Made by a program: the position numbers and the translations under genes. 9,114 bases of DNA, from positions 1 through 9,114 of the forward strand of contig JAKBCP010000014.1 of assembly GCA_021807645.1 (NCBI GenBank). The letters are read 5' to 3'. The notes beneath the pieces are model-generated. The model did no database searches. It was not told where the DNA came from and saw only the letters and a list, made by a program, of their open reading frames with translations. This stretch comes from a bacterium. Its GTDB lineage: Bacteria; Vulcanimicrobiota; Vulcanimicrobiia; Vulcanimicrobiales; Vulcanimicrobiaceae. Below, in pieces: positions 1 to 6,895 of the stretch. Numbering within the stretch: position 1 is the first letter of the stretch; the number at the start of each line of letters is the position of its first letter.

Positions 1-1128
1 CTCGGCGATGCGAGCGCGCACGAAGGTTCGGGCCGCCGCATCGGCGATGCGAAGACCCGGGAGCGTAAGGTCGTACGCCGGAAGCCGCGTAAGCGCTTCT
101 CCGACGAGCAAGGGAATATCCCCAAACCGAATACTGCCGGCGACGAAGGCCTCAACGGCGATCTCATTCGCCGCGGAGAGCACGGCCGGAGCACAGCCGC
201 CGCGCCGCAGGGCGTCGTAAGCGAGGGCCAGGCTGGGGAAGCGCTGCGTATCGACACGTTCGTAATCATAACGCAGCAGGCTGGAATTCGGTTGTGCCCC
301 AAGCAGTTCGAGGGGATCGGAGGGTGCCGCCGCGGGGGCCGCCCCGAGGCGATCGGGGTACGCAAGGGCATACCCGATGGGAACCCGCATGTCCGGTGCG
401 CACAGCTGCGCCTTGACGCTCCCGTCGGCAAAAAGTACCGCGCCGTGGAGGAGCGACTGCGGATGGACGACGACCAGCACCCGCTCGGCCGGCATCGAGA
501 AGAGCCGCGCCGCTTCGATGACTTCCAGCCCCTTATTCATCAGCGTTGCCGAATCGATGGTGTTTTTCGTGCCCATTCGCCAGATGGGATGATTCAATGC
601 CTGCTCGAGCGTCGCCGACGCGAGCATCTCCGTCGACGCCGTGCGAAACGGGCCGCCCGAGGCCGTAATCAACAGCGCTGCAACGCGGGCGCGATCCTCG
701 CCGACGAGGCATTGGAAGAGCGCGCTATGCTCGGAATCGACAGGTAGTAATCGTCCTCCACCGCGAACGCTCGCATCGACCAACAACTCGCCGGCGGCAA
801 CGATCGCTTCTTTATTGGCGACGGCGAGATCGATACCACGTTCGGCGGCGGCGAAGAGCGCATCGAAGGCGACCGCTCCGGTGGTCGCCGCAAGGACGAT
901 ATCGGCACCGCTTCCCGTCGCAGCACGCAAGAGCCCATCGGCGCCTGATCGCGCATCGACGACCACCCCGGGTTGAAAGATCCGTGCCTGCTGCTCGAGG
1001 AGCGATCGGTTTGCACCGGCTGCAAGAGCGACCACTTCAAAGCGCTCGGGATGTGCGGCGATGACGTCGAGTGCTTGCGTTCCGATCGACCCCGTCGAGC
1101 CGAGGATCGCCACCTTTCTCCGTGCCAT
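1..1128 (-). CDS. dxr: 1-deoxy-D-xylulose 5-phosphate reductoisomerase, 3' end cut by window
   Basis: Cytosolic enzyme that rearranges and reduces 1-deoxy-D-xylulose 5-phosphate to 2-C-methyl-D-erythritol 4-phosphate with NADPH and a divalent metal, the committed step of the MEP isoprenoid pathway. The translation opens MARRKVAILGSTGSIG, with the NADPH-binding GSTGSIG at residues 10-16. NKE is at 105-107 and PVDSEHSA at 130-137, giving metal ligands D132 and E134. NHPIW at 179-183 supplies the substrate-loop His180 and Trp183. MNKGLE at 197-202 supplies Lys199 and the third metal ligand Glu202 (E. coli Lys228/Glu231 by motif). The frame is open to base 1, giving 376 codons; the family is usually 380-400 residues, so only a short C-terminal tail is missing. 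The ATG at 1128 lies two bases after the cdsA stop with no clear ribosome site of its own, so coupling to cdsA is likely. Its product feeds the prenyl chain made by uppS in the same operon. Confidence 0.96.
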   Translation of the reverse strand, partial: MARRKVAILGSTGSIGTQALDVIAAHPERFEVVALAAGANRSLLEQQARIFQPGVVVDARSGADGLLRAATGSGADIVLAATTGAVAFDALFAAAERGIDLAVANKEAIVAAGELLVDASVRGGGRLLPVDSEHSALFQCLVGEDRARVAALLITASGGPFRTASTEMLASATLEQALNHPIWRMGTKNTIDSATLMNKGLEVIEAARLFSMPAERVLVVVHPQSLLHGAVLFADGSVKAQLCAPDMRVPIGYALAYPDRLGAAPAAAPSDPLELLGAQPNSSLLRYDYERVDTQRFPSLALAYDALRRGGCAPAVLSAANEIAVEAFVAGSIRFGDIPLLVGEALTRLPAYDLTLPGLRIADAAARTFVRARIAE

Positions 1129-1130
1129 GT

Positions 1131-1991
1131 TCAGCGAACGCTCAATAGCCCGAGGATATGCAACGCAGCGAAGAAGACCGTTCCGCCGAAGAGATAGGAG
1201 TCGAAACGGTCGAGAAATCCGCCATGCCCGACGATTGCGGTGCCCGTATCTTTCACGCCGACGTCGCGTTTGAGCGCCGATTCCACCAAATCGCCGGCCT
1301 GCGCGCCGATATTGGTCGCGGCACCGAGAGCGACCGCTTGCCAGAGCGTCAAGCCGAGCGGTGCGTAAAAGCTGGCGGCCGCAGCGAAGGCTGCGACGCA
1401 GAGCAGCGCACCGAGCGATCCTTCAACGGTTTTCTTCGGCGAAATGCGCGTGAGTTGTCGGCGCCCAAAGCGATTGCCGATCAACATTCCGAAGATGTCG
1501 GTGAAGGCGATGCAGAGGAGCGCAAAGACGGTCCAGTAGGCTCCGACGCCGGGAACGTTCCGCAGAAAAACGAGGTAGGTGAGGAGCTTCCCGATATACA
1601 GGACGGCGAGCAACGTGTAGGCAGTACGCGCGAAATATCCGCGCTGGTCGCCGTACATGCCGATGGAAAAAGCGGCGATCGTCACCCCGGCGAGCAGAAC
1701 GCCCTCCCATTTTTGCAGTCGACCGAGACTCGCGAGAACGATATAGGCAAAAACGCCGAGAACGGCGATCGGATATTCGAGCTCCTGCCCCTTGATTTCA
1801 CAGAGCGCGTTGAGTTCGTAGAGACAAGCGAGGCCGATCGCCAGCACCAAAAGATCGAATGCAGGCGCCCAGACAATCGAGGGTAACCCAATGGCGGCGA
1901 TGAGAAGCCCCACGGCGACGCGACGTTTGGTCACCCGAGGGCGGCCCGATCGTACGGCGGTCGCCGAACTCGCTGCGACCGACTCGCTCAT
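1131..1991 (-). CDS. cdsA: Phosphatidate cytidylyltransferase (CDP-diacylglycerol synthase)
   Basis: Inner-membrane enzyme that makes CDP-diacylglycerol from phosphatidic acid and CTP, the branch point for bacterial phospholipids. The protein has 286 residues and is strongly hydrophobic, with several membrane segments from about residue 25 to the C-terminus. The family signature is complete: SALKRDVGVKD at 238-248, then GHGGFLDRFD at 255-264. The upstream cytoplasmic motif SPKKTVEG is at 184-191, after DIFGMLIGNRFGRR. The start is the ATG at 1991, which shares ATGA with the uppS stop. The same frame runs open to 2066, but that extension lies inside uppS and adds no family sequence. Residues 1-24 are polar and basic, ending RPRVTKRR just before the first membrane segment, as expected for a cytoplasmic N-terminus. 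Translation is probably coupled to uppS, since only a weak GGGG stretch precedes the start. Confidence 0.95.
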   Translation of the reverse strand: MSESVAASSATAVRSGRPRVTKRRVAVGLLIAAIGLPSIVWAPAFDLLVLAIGLACLYELNALCEIKGQELEYPIAVLGVFAYIVLASLGRLQKWEGVLLAGVTIAAFSIGMYGDQRGYFARTAYTLLAVLYIGKLLTYLVFLRNVPGVGAYWTVFALLCIAFTDIFGMLIGNRFGRRQLTRISPKKTVEGSLGALLCVAAFAAAASFYAPLGLTLWQAVALGAATNIGAQAGDLVESALKRDVGVKDTGTAIVGHGGFLDRFDSYLFGGTVFFAALHILGLLSVR

Positions 1992-2722
1992 GCGCCCCAG
2001 CGTCGCGCGCGCCGTCCGAATTCCTCGATCGCTGCGCTGAAATCGGAGCGCGAAAAATCCGGCCAAAAAATATCGCTCATCACCAACTCGGCATAGGCCG
2101 CTTGATAGAGCAAGAAGTTCGAGAGGCGTCGCTCGCCGCCCGGGCGGATGACCAAATCGGGATCGGGGAGATCGCCGGTCGCAAGATGCGCCGAGAGCGT
2201 CTCCTCGGTGATTTGATCGGGAGCCAAGGTGCCCGCCGCGACCTCGCGTGCGAGGGCGCGCATCGCATCGCGCAACTCCGTCCGCGAACTATAATTAACG
2301 GCAAGGTTGAGTAAAAGCCCGGTGTTACCGGCGGTATCGCGAGCGAGCGAATCGAGCGCCTCGCGCGAGCGCGCGGGCAAAGCCTCCCAATCGCCGATGA
2401 TGCGAACGCGAACGTTATTTTTATTGAGTTCGGCAAGCTCGGTGCGAGCAAAAAACACGCAGAGATCGAACAAAAATGAGATCTCCGTCGGCTCGCGACG
2501 CCAGTTCTCGGTCGAAAAGCCGTAAACGGTGAGCACCTCGACGCCGAAATCGCTCGCGGCGCGGGTGATCTCTCGCAAGGCCAGGATCCCGCGACGATGC
2601 CCTTCGACGGCAGGAAGACCGCGCTGCCGTGCCCAGCGGCGATTGCCGTCCATAATAATTGCGATATGCCGCGGTATCGTCGCGTTTGCTCCGGAACTCG
2701 GGGCGGCAGCGGGAGCCTTCAC
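1988..2722 (-). CDS. uppS: Undecaprenyl diphosphate synthase (cis-prenyltransferase)
   Basis: Condenses isopentenyl diphosphate onto farnesyl diphosphate with cis geometry to give the C55 lipid carrier used for peptidoglycan and surface polysaccharides. The protein has 244 residues, the normal size. HIAIIMDGNRRWA at 19-31 contains the catalytic Asp25; GHRRG is at 41-45 and YGFSTENWRR at 67-76. The diphosphate-binding block RPGGERRLSNFLLYQ at 193-207 carries Arg193, Arg199 and Ser201, and Glu212 follows as the metal ligand. Position 194 is Pro where RTGGE is the more usual text. I chose the GTG at 2722 because it sits 18 residues before HIAIIMDGN and overlaps the stop of the preceding small ORF as GTGA, with GAGGG just upstream. 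The frame continues open to 2860, but the extra 46 residues are Arg/Ala-rich and unlike the family. The 3' end overlaps cdsA by four bases. Confidence 0.95.
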   Translation of the reverse strand: MKAPAAAPSSGANATIPRHIAIIMDGNRRWARQRGLPAVEGHRRGILALREITRAASDFGVEVLTVYGFSTENWRREPTEISFLFDLCVFFARTELAELNKNNVRVRIIGDWEALPARSREALDSLARDTAGNTGLLLNLAVNYSSRTELRDAMRALAREVAAGTLAPDQITEETLSAHLATGDLPDPDLVIRPGGERRLSNFLLYQAAYAELVMSDIFWPDFSRSDFSAAIEEFGRRARRWGA

Positions 2723-2919
2723 GATCCCTCGATGCGGTCGTAACGGTCGTATCCGAGCAAGAGTTCCAGCCCGCTCTCGACCGCTCGCACTGCGATAACG
2801 CGGAGCGTTCCAACCCCGGCCCAGCCTCCATACGGCCGCACGACATGCGTCCGCACGCACCGATCGCCAAGCAATCGGCGAGCATGGACCTCGGGCATCA
2901 ACGCCAATTGCGGGTCCAT
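2719..2919 (-). CDS. Small uncharacterised protein between frr and uppS
   Basis: A 66-codon ORF that exactly fills the gap between frr and uppS: its ATG lies 11 bases after the frr stop and its TGA overlaps the uppS GTG start (GTGA). About three quarters of its codons end in G or C, as expected for a gene in this GC-rich operon. I do not recognise the family. The protein begins MDPQLALMPEVHARRLLGD, and residues 38-58 (GTLRVIAVRAVESG, then LELLLGY) look like two beta strands around a turn. This could suit a small beta-alpha-beta or PASTA-like fold, which is speculation. There is no signal peptide, membrane segment or Cys pair. The only strong ribosome-site sequence, GGAGG inside the end of frr, is 16 bases from the ATG, so re-initiation after frr is likely. 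It could instead be non-coding spacer, but the tight fit at both ends argues for a gene. Confidence 0.62.
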   Translation of the reverse strand: MDPQLALMPEVHARRLLGDRCVRTHVVRPYGGWAGVGTLRVIAVRAVESGLELLLGYDRYDRIEGS

Positions 2920-2930
2920 GAGGAGCTGCG

Positions 2931-3488
2931 TCAGACCTCCATCACTTCTTTTTCTTTCGTTACGACCAGTCCATCGATATCTTTGCTATATCGATCGGTC
3001 AATTTCTGCAGATGATCTTGCATCCGCTTGCTCTCGTCTTCGGTAATCGTCGAGCTTTTCAATTGCGCTTTAATATCGTCGTGCGCTTTATGGCGGACGT
3101 TCCGAAGGGCGATCTTCCCGTCCTCGGACTTCTTCTTGATGACCTTCACGAGATCGCGGCGGCGCTCTTCGTTTAACGGTGGAACGCTCATGCGAATGGT
3201 AGTGCCGTCGACGTTCGGGCTCATCCCAAGATCGCTTTTCTCGATCGCTTTGCGGATTTCACCAACGACGCCTTTATCGTAAGCGGTGATGACGAGCGTG
3301 CGCGCGTCGGGCGTTGCGATACCGGCGACCTGCTTGAGAGGGACGCTCTGTCCGTAGGCATCGACGTGCAAACGATCGAGCAATGCCGGGGTCGCGCGCC
3401 CGGTGCGAATTGCCGCGAATTCCGCGCGCGTGGCATCGACGCACTTCTGCATCTTGCTTTCGACATCTTTGAAAAACGACTCGTTCAT
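2931..3488 (-). CDS. frr: Ribosome recycling factor
   Basis: Cytosolic factor that, with EF-G, splits the post-termination ribosome so the subunits can be reused. At 185 residues it has exactly the canonical length. It reads as the expected L-shaped protein. An N-terminal helix with [13 protein letters not shown] (28-40) leads into the beta domain with [19 protein letters not shown] (61-72) and the PPLNEERRR stretch. The long C-terminal helices contain [13 protein letters not shown] (128-140, with the functional Arg at 132) and end in [21 protein letters not shown]. The ATG at 3488 overlaps the pyrH stop as ATGA. A strong GGAGGAG (3499-3493) is placed six bases or fewer upstream, inside the pyrH coding end, so frr has its own ribosome site as well as coupling. 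Confidence 0.97.
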   Translation of the reverse strand: MNESFFKDVESKMQKCVDATRAEFAAIRTGRATPALLDRLHVDAYGQSVPLKQVAGIATPDARTLVITAYDKGVVGEIRKAIEKSDLGMSPNVDGTTIRMSVPPLNEERRRDLVKVIKKKSEDGKIALRNVRHKAHDDIKAQLKSSTITEDESKRMQDHLQKLTDRYSKDIDGLVVTKEKEVMEV

Positions 3489-4237
3489 GCAACTCCTCCG
3501 GCGATCACCGTCGCCTCATTTTTACCAACGTAGGTCCCGATCGCCTCGCCGTAGATCGCGCGTCGAATGTTTCCCGAGACTCCCATGTCGAAGACGAGGA
3601 TCGGCAAGCGATTATCCATGCAGAGCGCCATCGCCGTCGTATCCATCACTTCCAGGCCGCGATTGAGCGCATCCATGTAATCGATCCGCTCGAAGCGTCG
3701 GGCGTCCGGATCCTTTTTGGGATCGGAGGTATAGATGCCGTCGACCTTGGTCGCCTTGAGAATCGCCTGCGCGCCGACCTCGACCGCTCGCAGCGCCGCA
3801 GCGGTATCGGTCGTAAAGTACGGGTTCCCGGTCCCTGCTGCAAAGATGACGACGCGCCCTTTTTCGAGGTGGCGAATTGCGCGGCGACGGATATATGGTT
3901 CGGCGATTTGGTGCATTGCAATCGCCGTCTGAACGCGCGAAGGTACGCCGATCCGTTCGAGCGCATCCTGCAGCGCCAGCGCATTGATCGTGGTGGCGAG
4001 CATCCCCATATAATCGGCGGTAGCGCGCTCCATGCCCGCGGCCTCGTGCTCTTTTCCGCGCCATATATTTCCGCCGCCGACGACGACGGCGATACTGATG
4101 CCGCCGCGCGCGACGTCGGCGATCTCCCGCGCCATCGTCTCGGTCGTCCGCACGTCCACGCCGTTAGCGCTCGAAGCGAACGCCTCGCCGGAGAGTTTTA
4201 TGAGGACGCGAGAGAATCGCGCGGTGCTCGCCTGCAC
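3485..4237 (-). CDS. pyrH: Uridylate kinase (UMP kinase)
   Basis: Phosphorylates UMP to UDP with ATP in pyrimidine nucleotide synthesis; the bacterial enzyme is a hexamer of the amino-acid-kinase fold, usually about 240 residues (250 here). Visible motifs are KLSGEAF at 14-20, the glycine loop GGGNIWRG at 54-61, [19 protein letters not shown] at 75-93, [10 protein letters not shown] at 135-144 and [10 protein letters not shown] at 164-173. The last part, [17 protein letters not shown], is also family-typical. The start is a GTG at 4237, seven bases downstream of the tsf stop codon end, with an AGTAGG-like ribosome site partly formed by the tsf stop. No ATG is available before the first conserved strand (VLIKLSG). 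The stop overlaps the frr start by four bases. Confidence 0.96.
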   Translation of the reverse strand: MQASTARFSRVLIKLSGEAFASSANGVDVRTTETMAREIADVARGGISIAVVVGGGNIWRGKEHEAAGMERATADYMGMLATTINALALQDALERIGVPSRVQTAIAMHQIAEPYIRRRAIRHLEKGRVVIFAAGTGNPYFTTDTAAALRAVEVGAQAILKATKVDGIYTSDPKKDPDARRFERIDYMDALNRGLEVMDTTAMALCMDNRLPILVFDMGVSGNIRRAIYGEAIGTYVGKNEATVIAGGVA

Positions 4238-4243
4238 GTGTAC

Positions 4244-4849
4244 CTACTCGCCCAGCGCGAACTTTACGAATCGCCGAACGCGAATGTTTTCGCCGAGCGC
4301 TCCAACGGCGGCATTCACGAGATCGCCGACGGTGATCGAATCGTCCTTTACGAACGACTGATCGAGCAGGCAGTGCTCTTCGTACCACTTGTTCAGCTTG
4401 CCCTCGACGATTTTCGCAGCGACCTCGGGCGGCTTTCCTGCAGGTACGGACTCTTCGAGTTCTTTGCGCGCCTGCGCAACGACCTCTTCGGGAACCGAGG
4501 CGCGATCGAGGTACGCAGGCGACATCGCAGCGACGTGCATCGCCACGTCACGGACGAGCTCGCCGAACTTCGGATTCCGCGCGACGAAATCGGTCTCGGA
4601 ATTGATCTCGACGAGAACGCCGATCTTCCCACCGGCATGAATGTAGCTTCCGACCAACCCTTCGTTCGCCGCTCGCTCCGATTTCTTCTGGGCTTGCGCC
4701 GCACCGCGTTCGAGCAGCAACGCCTTGGCGCGCTCGCGGTCGCCGCCGGCTTCCACCAGTGCTTTTCGGCAATCCATCATCGGGGCGCTGGTCTCGTCGC
4801 GTAGGGCCTTAATCTCATCGGCCTTCGGTTGGTAGGTCATAGTACTCAC
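4244..4849 (-). CDS. tsf: Elongation factor Ts, short form
   Basis: Guanine-nucleotide exchange factor that regenerates EF-Tu-GTP in translation. The N-terminal UBA-like domain is at about residues 10-50 (IKALRDETSAPMMDCRKALVEA). The core contains INSETDFVARN at 82-92, with the TDFV motif (86-89) that contacts EF-Tu. The end LLDQSFVKDD...RRFVKFALGE is also typical. With 201 residues it is much shorter than the E. coli protein (283) and close to the Thermus short form (about 196), meaning one core subdomain rather than two. The start is a GTG at 4849 because AAGGAG at 4862-4857 is seven bases away. The in-frame ATG at 4840 would give a 16-base spacing and lose only three residues. It lies 95 bases after rpsB, a gap that contains a strong hairpin. 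Confidence 0.95.
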   Translation of the reverse strand: MSTMTYQPKADEIKALRDETSAPMMDCRKALVEAGGDRERAKALLLERGAAQAQKKSERAANEGLVGSYIHAGGKIGVLVEINSETDFVARNPKFGELVRDVAMHVAAMSPAYLDRASVPEEVVAQARKELEESVPAGKPPEVAAKIVEGKLNKWYEEHCLLDQSFVKDDSITVGDLVNAAVGALGENIRVRRFVKFALGE

Positions 4850-4856
4850 AGATTCT

Positions 4857-4862
4857 CTCCTT
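4857..4862 (-). promoter_or_regulatory. Ribosome binding site of tsf
   Basis: AAGGAG on the minus strand, seven bases upstream of the GTG at 4849. It decides between this GTG and the ATG three codons later, which is too far away for this site. Confidence 0.75.
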
Positions 4863-4888
4863 GGCGTTCGTTTGCTTTCATGCGTACG

Positions 4889-4914
4889 AAGAGAGGCCGA
4901 CGACGGCCTCCCTT
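4889..4914 (-). promoter_or_regulatory. Hairpin in the rpsB-tsf intergenic gap
   Basis: Inverted repeat with arms 4889-4899 and 4904-4914 and a four-base loop (4900-4903). Read as minus-strand RNA it forms an 11-bp stem: seven perfect pairs next to the loop (GAGGCCG/CGGCCUC), one G-U pair, then three more pairs. The 3' arm ends UCUU but no real U-run follows, so it is not a classic terminator. A partial terminator or attenuator that lowers tsf and downstream output relative to rpsB, or an mRNA processing or stability element, would fit its position. The structure is seen directly; the function is inferred. Confidence 0.55.
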
Positions 4915-4944
4915 GCTACTGGTCTCTTTGCCGACGCGCAATTC

Positions 4945-5715
4945 CTAGCCGGCGACGGCCTCCGCCGCCTCGAAGGCGCCTGCTTCATCGATCGGGGCTT
5001 GGGCGTAGACGGCTCCGTCGAAGGAGCTCTCCGCCTCGGTGCGGCCCTCGATGATCGCGTCGGCCATCTTGCCGACCATCAGCTTCACGGCACGTATCGC
5101 GTCATCGTTGCCGGGGATCGGATAATCGATCTCGTCGGGATCGCAGTTGGTATCGATCACCGCGATCGTCGGGATGCCGAGCTTGCGCGCCTCGAGAACG
5201 GCGATGCGCTCCTTCTTCGGATCGACGATGAAGATCGCGTCGGGGAGGCGATGCATATCTTTGATGCCGCCGAGGAAGCGCTCGAGCTTATTGAGCTCGT
5301 CCTGGAGCTTTGCGACCTCTTTCTTGGGCAAGCGGTCGAAGTCGCCTTGTAGGCGCATCTCTTCGAGCTCGCGAAGCCGTGCGATGCGCTTCTGAATCGT
5401 CGAGAAGTTCGTCAGCGTTCCGCCCAACCAGCGCTGGTTGATGTAGAACGTCCCGGCGCGCTCGGCCTCATCTTTGACGACCTCTTGGGCCTGCTTCTTC
5501 GTCCCGACGAAAAGAATGACGCGCCCCTCGCGCGACATCTGCTTGACAACCTCGTAGGTGTCGCGGACGCGCTGGAGCGTGATGGCGAGATCGATGATGT
5601 AGATGCCGTTGCGTTCCTGGAAGATGTACGGTTTCATCTTCGGATTCCAACGGCGGGTCTGGTGACCGAAATGTACGCCGGCTTCAAGAAGCTCGCGCAT
5701 AGAGATAACGGACAT
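4945..5715 (-). CDS. rpsB: Small ribosomal subunit protein uS2 (S2)
   Basis: Protein S2 of the 30S subunit, 256 residues. It starts [19 protein letters not shown] and continues [12 protein letters not shown] (21-32), the standard S2 opening. [10 protein letters not shown] at 71-80, [14 protein letters not shown] at 91-104, and the second family signature PDAIFIVDP at 158-166 through LEARKLGIP to 182 are all present. [22 protein letters not shown] at 188-209 is the conserved C-terminal stretch. A tail rich in Ala and Glu (about 226-256) extends past the conserved core, as in many S2 proteins. The ATG at 5715 is preceded by AAGGA (5728-5724) at eight bases. The frame is open to 5967, but that extension runs antisense into the divergent rfbB gene and lacks family sequence. 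It is the first gene of the operon. Confidence 0.97.
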   Translation of the reverse strand: MSVISMRELLEAGVHFGHQTRRWNPKMKPYIFQERNGIYIIDLAITLQRVRDTYEVVKQMSREGRVILFVGTKKQAQEVVKDEAERAGTFYINQRWLGGTLTNFSTIQKRIARLRELEEMRLQGDFDRLPKKEVAKLQDELNKLERFLGGIKDMHRLPDAIFIVDPKKERIAVLEARKLGIPTIAVIDTNCDPDEIDYPIPGNDDAIRAVKLMVGKMADAIIEGRTEAESSFDGAVYAQAPIDEAGAFEAAEAVAG

Positions 5716-5821
5716 GAAGGGTTTCCTTTCAGCTGGCCCCCGACCGCGATGCTCTCCGAGCGGTGCGAGCGTTTCTTTGGGACCATCGAAGCCCGACCTC
5801 CATGCCGGGCGAGTTGACAAC
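5716..5821 (-). promoter_or_regulatory. Putative 5' leader of rpsB
   Basis: About 105 bases would separate the predicted transcription start from the rpsB ATG, long for a simple leader. On the minus strand it holds GCCCG/CGGGC arms (5810-5806 with 5795-5791). The ribosome site is also partly complementary to the bases just before the ATG (GAAAGG with CCCTTC, one mismatch). rpsB leaders are autoregulated by S2 in several bacteria, so a regulatory leader is reasonable here. These pairings are short and could be chance, and I cannot match them to a known S2 leader motif. Confidence 0.33.
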
Positions 5822-5827
5822 CCTCGG

Positions 5828-5858
5828 AGTATAGCACGGGCGGAGGGAGGTTGTGCAA
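5828..5858 (-). promoter_or_regulatory. Probable rpsB operon promoter with extended -10
   Basis: On the minus strand TATACT at 5833-5828 is preceded by TGC, giving the extended -10 TGCTATACT. A weaker -35, TTGCAC, is at 5858-5853 with a 19-base spacer. The long spacer is offset by the extended -10. The position, in the divergent gap and directed at rpsB, supports it. Transcription would start near 5821. Confidence 0.55.
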
Positions 5859-5875
5859 GCGCGAAGGAGCCCCCG

Positions 5876-6880
5876 ATGCGATATCTCGTTACCGGAGGCC
5901 TCGGATTCATCGGCTCGGCCTTCATCCGCTTGCTCGCCGCCGAACGCCCCAAGGTCGAGATCGTCAACCTCGACGCGATGACCTACGCGGCCAACCCCGC
6001 CAACCTCGCCTCGCTCCCGGCGGCCGCTCGCTACCGATTCGTCAAGGGCGACATCACCGATCCGGCCGCGGTCGCCGAAGGGATCGGCGACGGGGTCGAT
6101 GCGATCGTCAATTTTGCCGCCGAGACCCACGTCGACCGCTCGATCCTCGATCCGGAGGCCTTTTTGCGGACCGATATCCTCGGCACGCACACGCTGCTCG
6201 AGGCGGTCCGCGAGCGCGGCATCGCCCGCTACCTTCAGGTCTCGACCGACGAGGTCTACGGCGACGTAGAGAGCGGCGAATCCATCGAGAGCTCTCCCTT
6301 GCGCCCGCGCAGCCCCTATAGCGCGAGCAAGGCCGGGGGCGACCTCCAAGTGCTCGCCTACCGCACCACCTATGGCCTCCCGGTGCTGATCACGCGCGGC
6401 AGTAATACCTACGGCCCCTACCAGTACCCCGAAAAGCTCATTCCGCTCTTTGTGAGCAATCTGATCGACGACCAGAGCGTACCGCTCTACGGTGACGGAC
6501 TACAGGTGCGCGACTGGCTCCACGTCGAGGATCACGCGCGCGGGATACTCTGCGTCCTCGAACGCGGGGAACTCGGCGAGGTTTACAATGTCGGCGGCGG
6601 CAACCCGCGGACCAATATCGAGATCACCCGCCGCTTGCTCGATGGCTGCGGGCGATCTTTCGAGAGCCACGTGCGGCACGTCGCCGATCGCGAAGGGCAC
6701 GACCGTCGCTACGCGATTTCGAGCGCGAAGGCCCATGCATTGGGATGGCACCCGCAGATCGATTTCGAAGGCGGGCTCGAGGCGACCATCGCTTGGTATC
6801 GCGAGCATGAATCGTGGTGGCGCCCGCTTAAATCGGGGGAGTTCCTCGCTTACTACCAGCGCCAGTACGCGCACCGATAA
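5876..6880 (+). CDS. rfbB: dTDP-glucose 4,6-dehydratase
   Basis: Extended short-chain dehydrogenase that converts dTDP-glucose to dTDP-4-keto-6-deoxyglucose, the second step toward dTDP-rhamnose and other deoxysugars; cytosolic and NAD-dependent. The protein has 334 residues. TGGLGFIG at 6-13 is the NAD-binding loop and [10 protein letters not shown] at 31-40 the adenine-ribose region. [10 protein letters not shown] at 81-90 is family-typical, and STDEVYGD at 123-130 supplies the catalytic Thr124-Asp125-Glu126. The YxxxK pair is Tyr148 and Lys152 ([11 protein letters not shown]). [17 protein letters not shown] at 174-190 is the substrate-binding stretch specific to RmlB. The ATG at 5876 follows AAGGAG (5864-5869) at six bases; the frame is open further upstream to 5714 but that part is non-coding. 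rfbA follows after 15 bases. UDP-glucuronate or other NDP-sugar dehydratases are related, but the TDE triad and the partner gene favour RmlB. Confidence 0.93.
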   Translation: MRYLVTGGLGFIGSAFIRLLAAERPKVEIVNLDAMTYAANPANLASLPAAARYRFVKGDITDPAAVAEGIGDGVDAIVNFAAETHVDRSILDPEAFLRTDILGTHTLLEAVRERGIARYLQVSTDEVYGDVESGESIESSPLRPRSPYSASKAGGDLQVLAYRTTYGLPVLITRGSNTYGPYQYPEKLIPLFVSNLIDDQSVPLYGDGLQVRDWLHVEDHARGILCVLERGELGEVYNVGGGNPRTNIEITRRLLDGCGRSFESHVRHVADREGHDRRYAISSAKAHALGWHPQIDFEGGLEATIAWYREHESWWRPLKSGEFLAYYQRQYAHR

Positions 6881-6895
6881 GGAGATCGCTCGTTC

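Noticed and set aside
1..1128. Apparent 1.1-kb region lacking a long complete ORF
   Set aside because: It is fully occupied by dxr on the minus strand, whose frame runs off the window edge.
1158..1886. A 242-codon open frame on the plus strand inside cdsA
   Set aside because: Antisense shadow of cdsA, rich in Glu/Arg/Asp as expected for the complement of a membrane protein gene; no family features.
3869..4804. A 311-codon open frame on the plus strand across pyrH and tsf
   Set aside because: It is antisense to two certain genes, has no recognisable domain, and is the open frame expected opposite GC-rich codons.
4893..4980. Repeated GACGGCCTC text near 4901-4910 and 4954-4973
   Set aside because: Short GC-rich similarity, one copy inside rpsB codons; no sign of a real repeat family.
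5814..5835. TTGACA (5814-5819) with TATAGC (5830-5835) as a plus-strand rfbB promoter
   Set aside because: The spacer is only 10 bases, and no -10-like hexamer lies 16-18 bases after TTGACA.
5716..5967. N-terminal extension of S2 to the start at 5967
   Set aside because: The extension lies antisense to rfbB, and the standard S2 N-terminus with a good ribosome site begins at 5715.
5729..6349. A 206-codon open frame on the minus strand over rfbB
   Set aside because: Antisense to the catalytic half of rfbB, with low-complexity Gly/Ala/Asp/Arg text.
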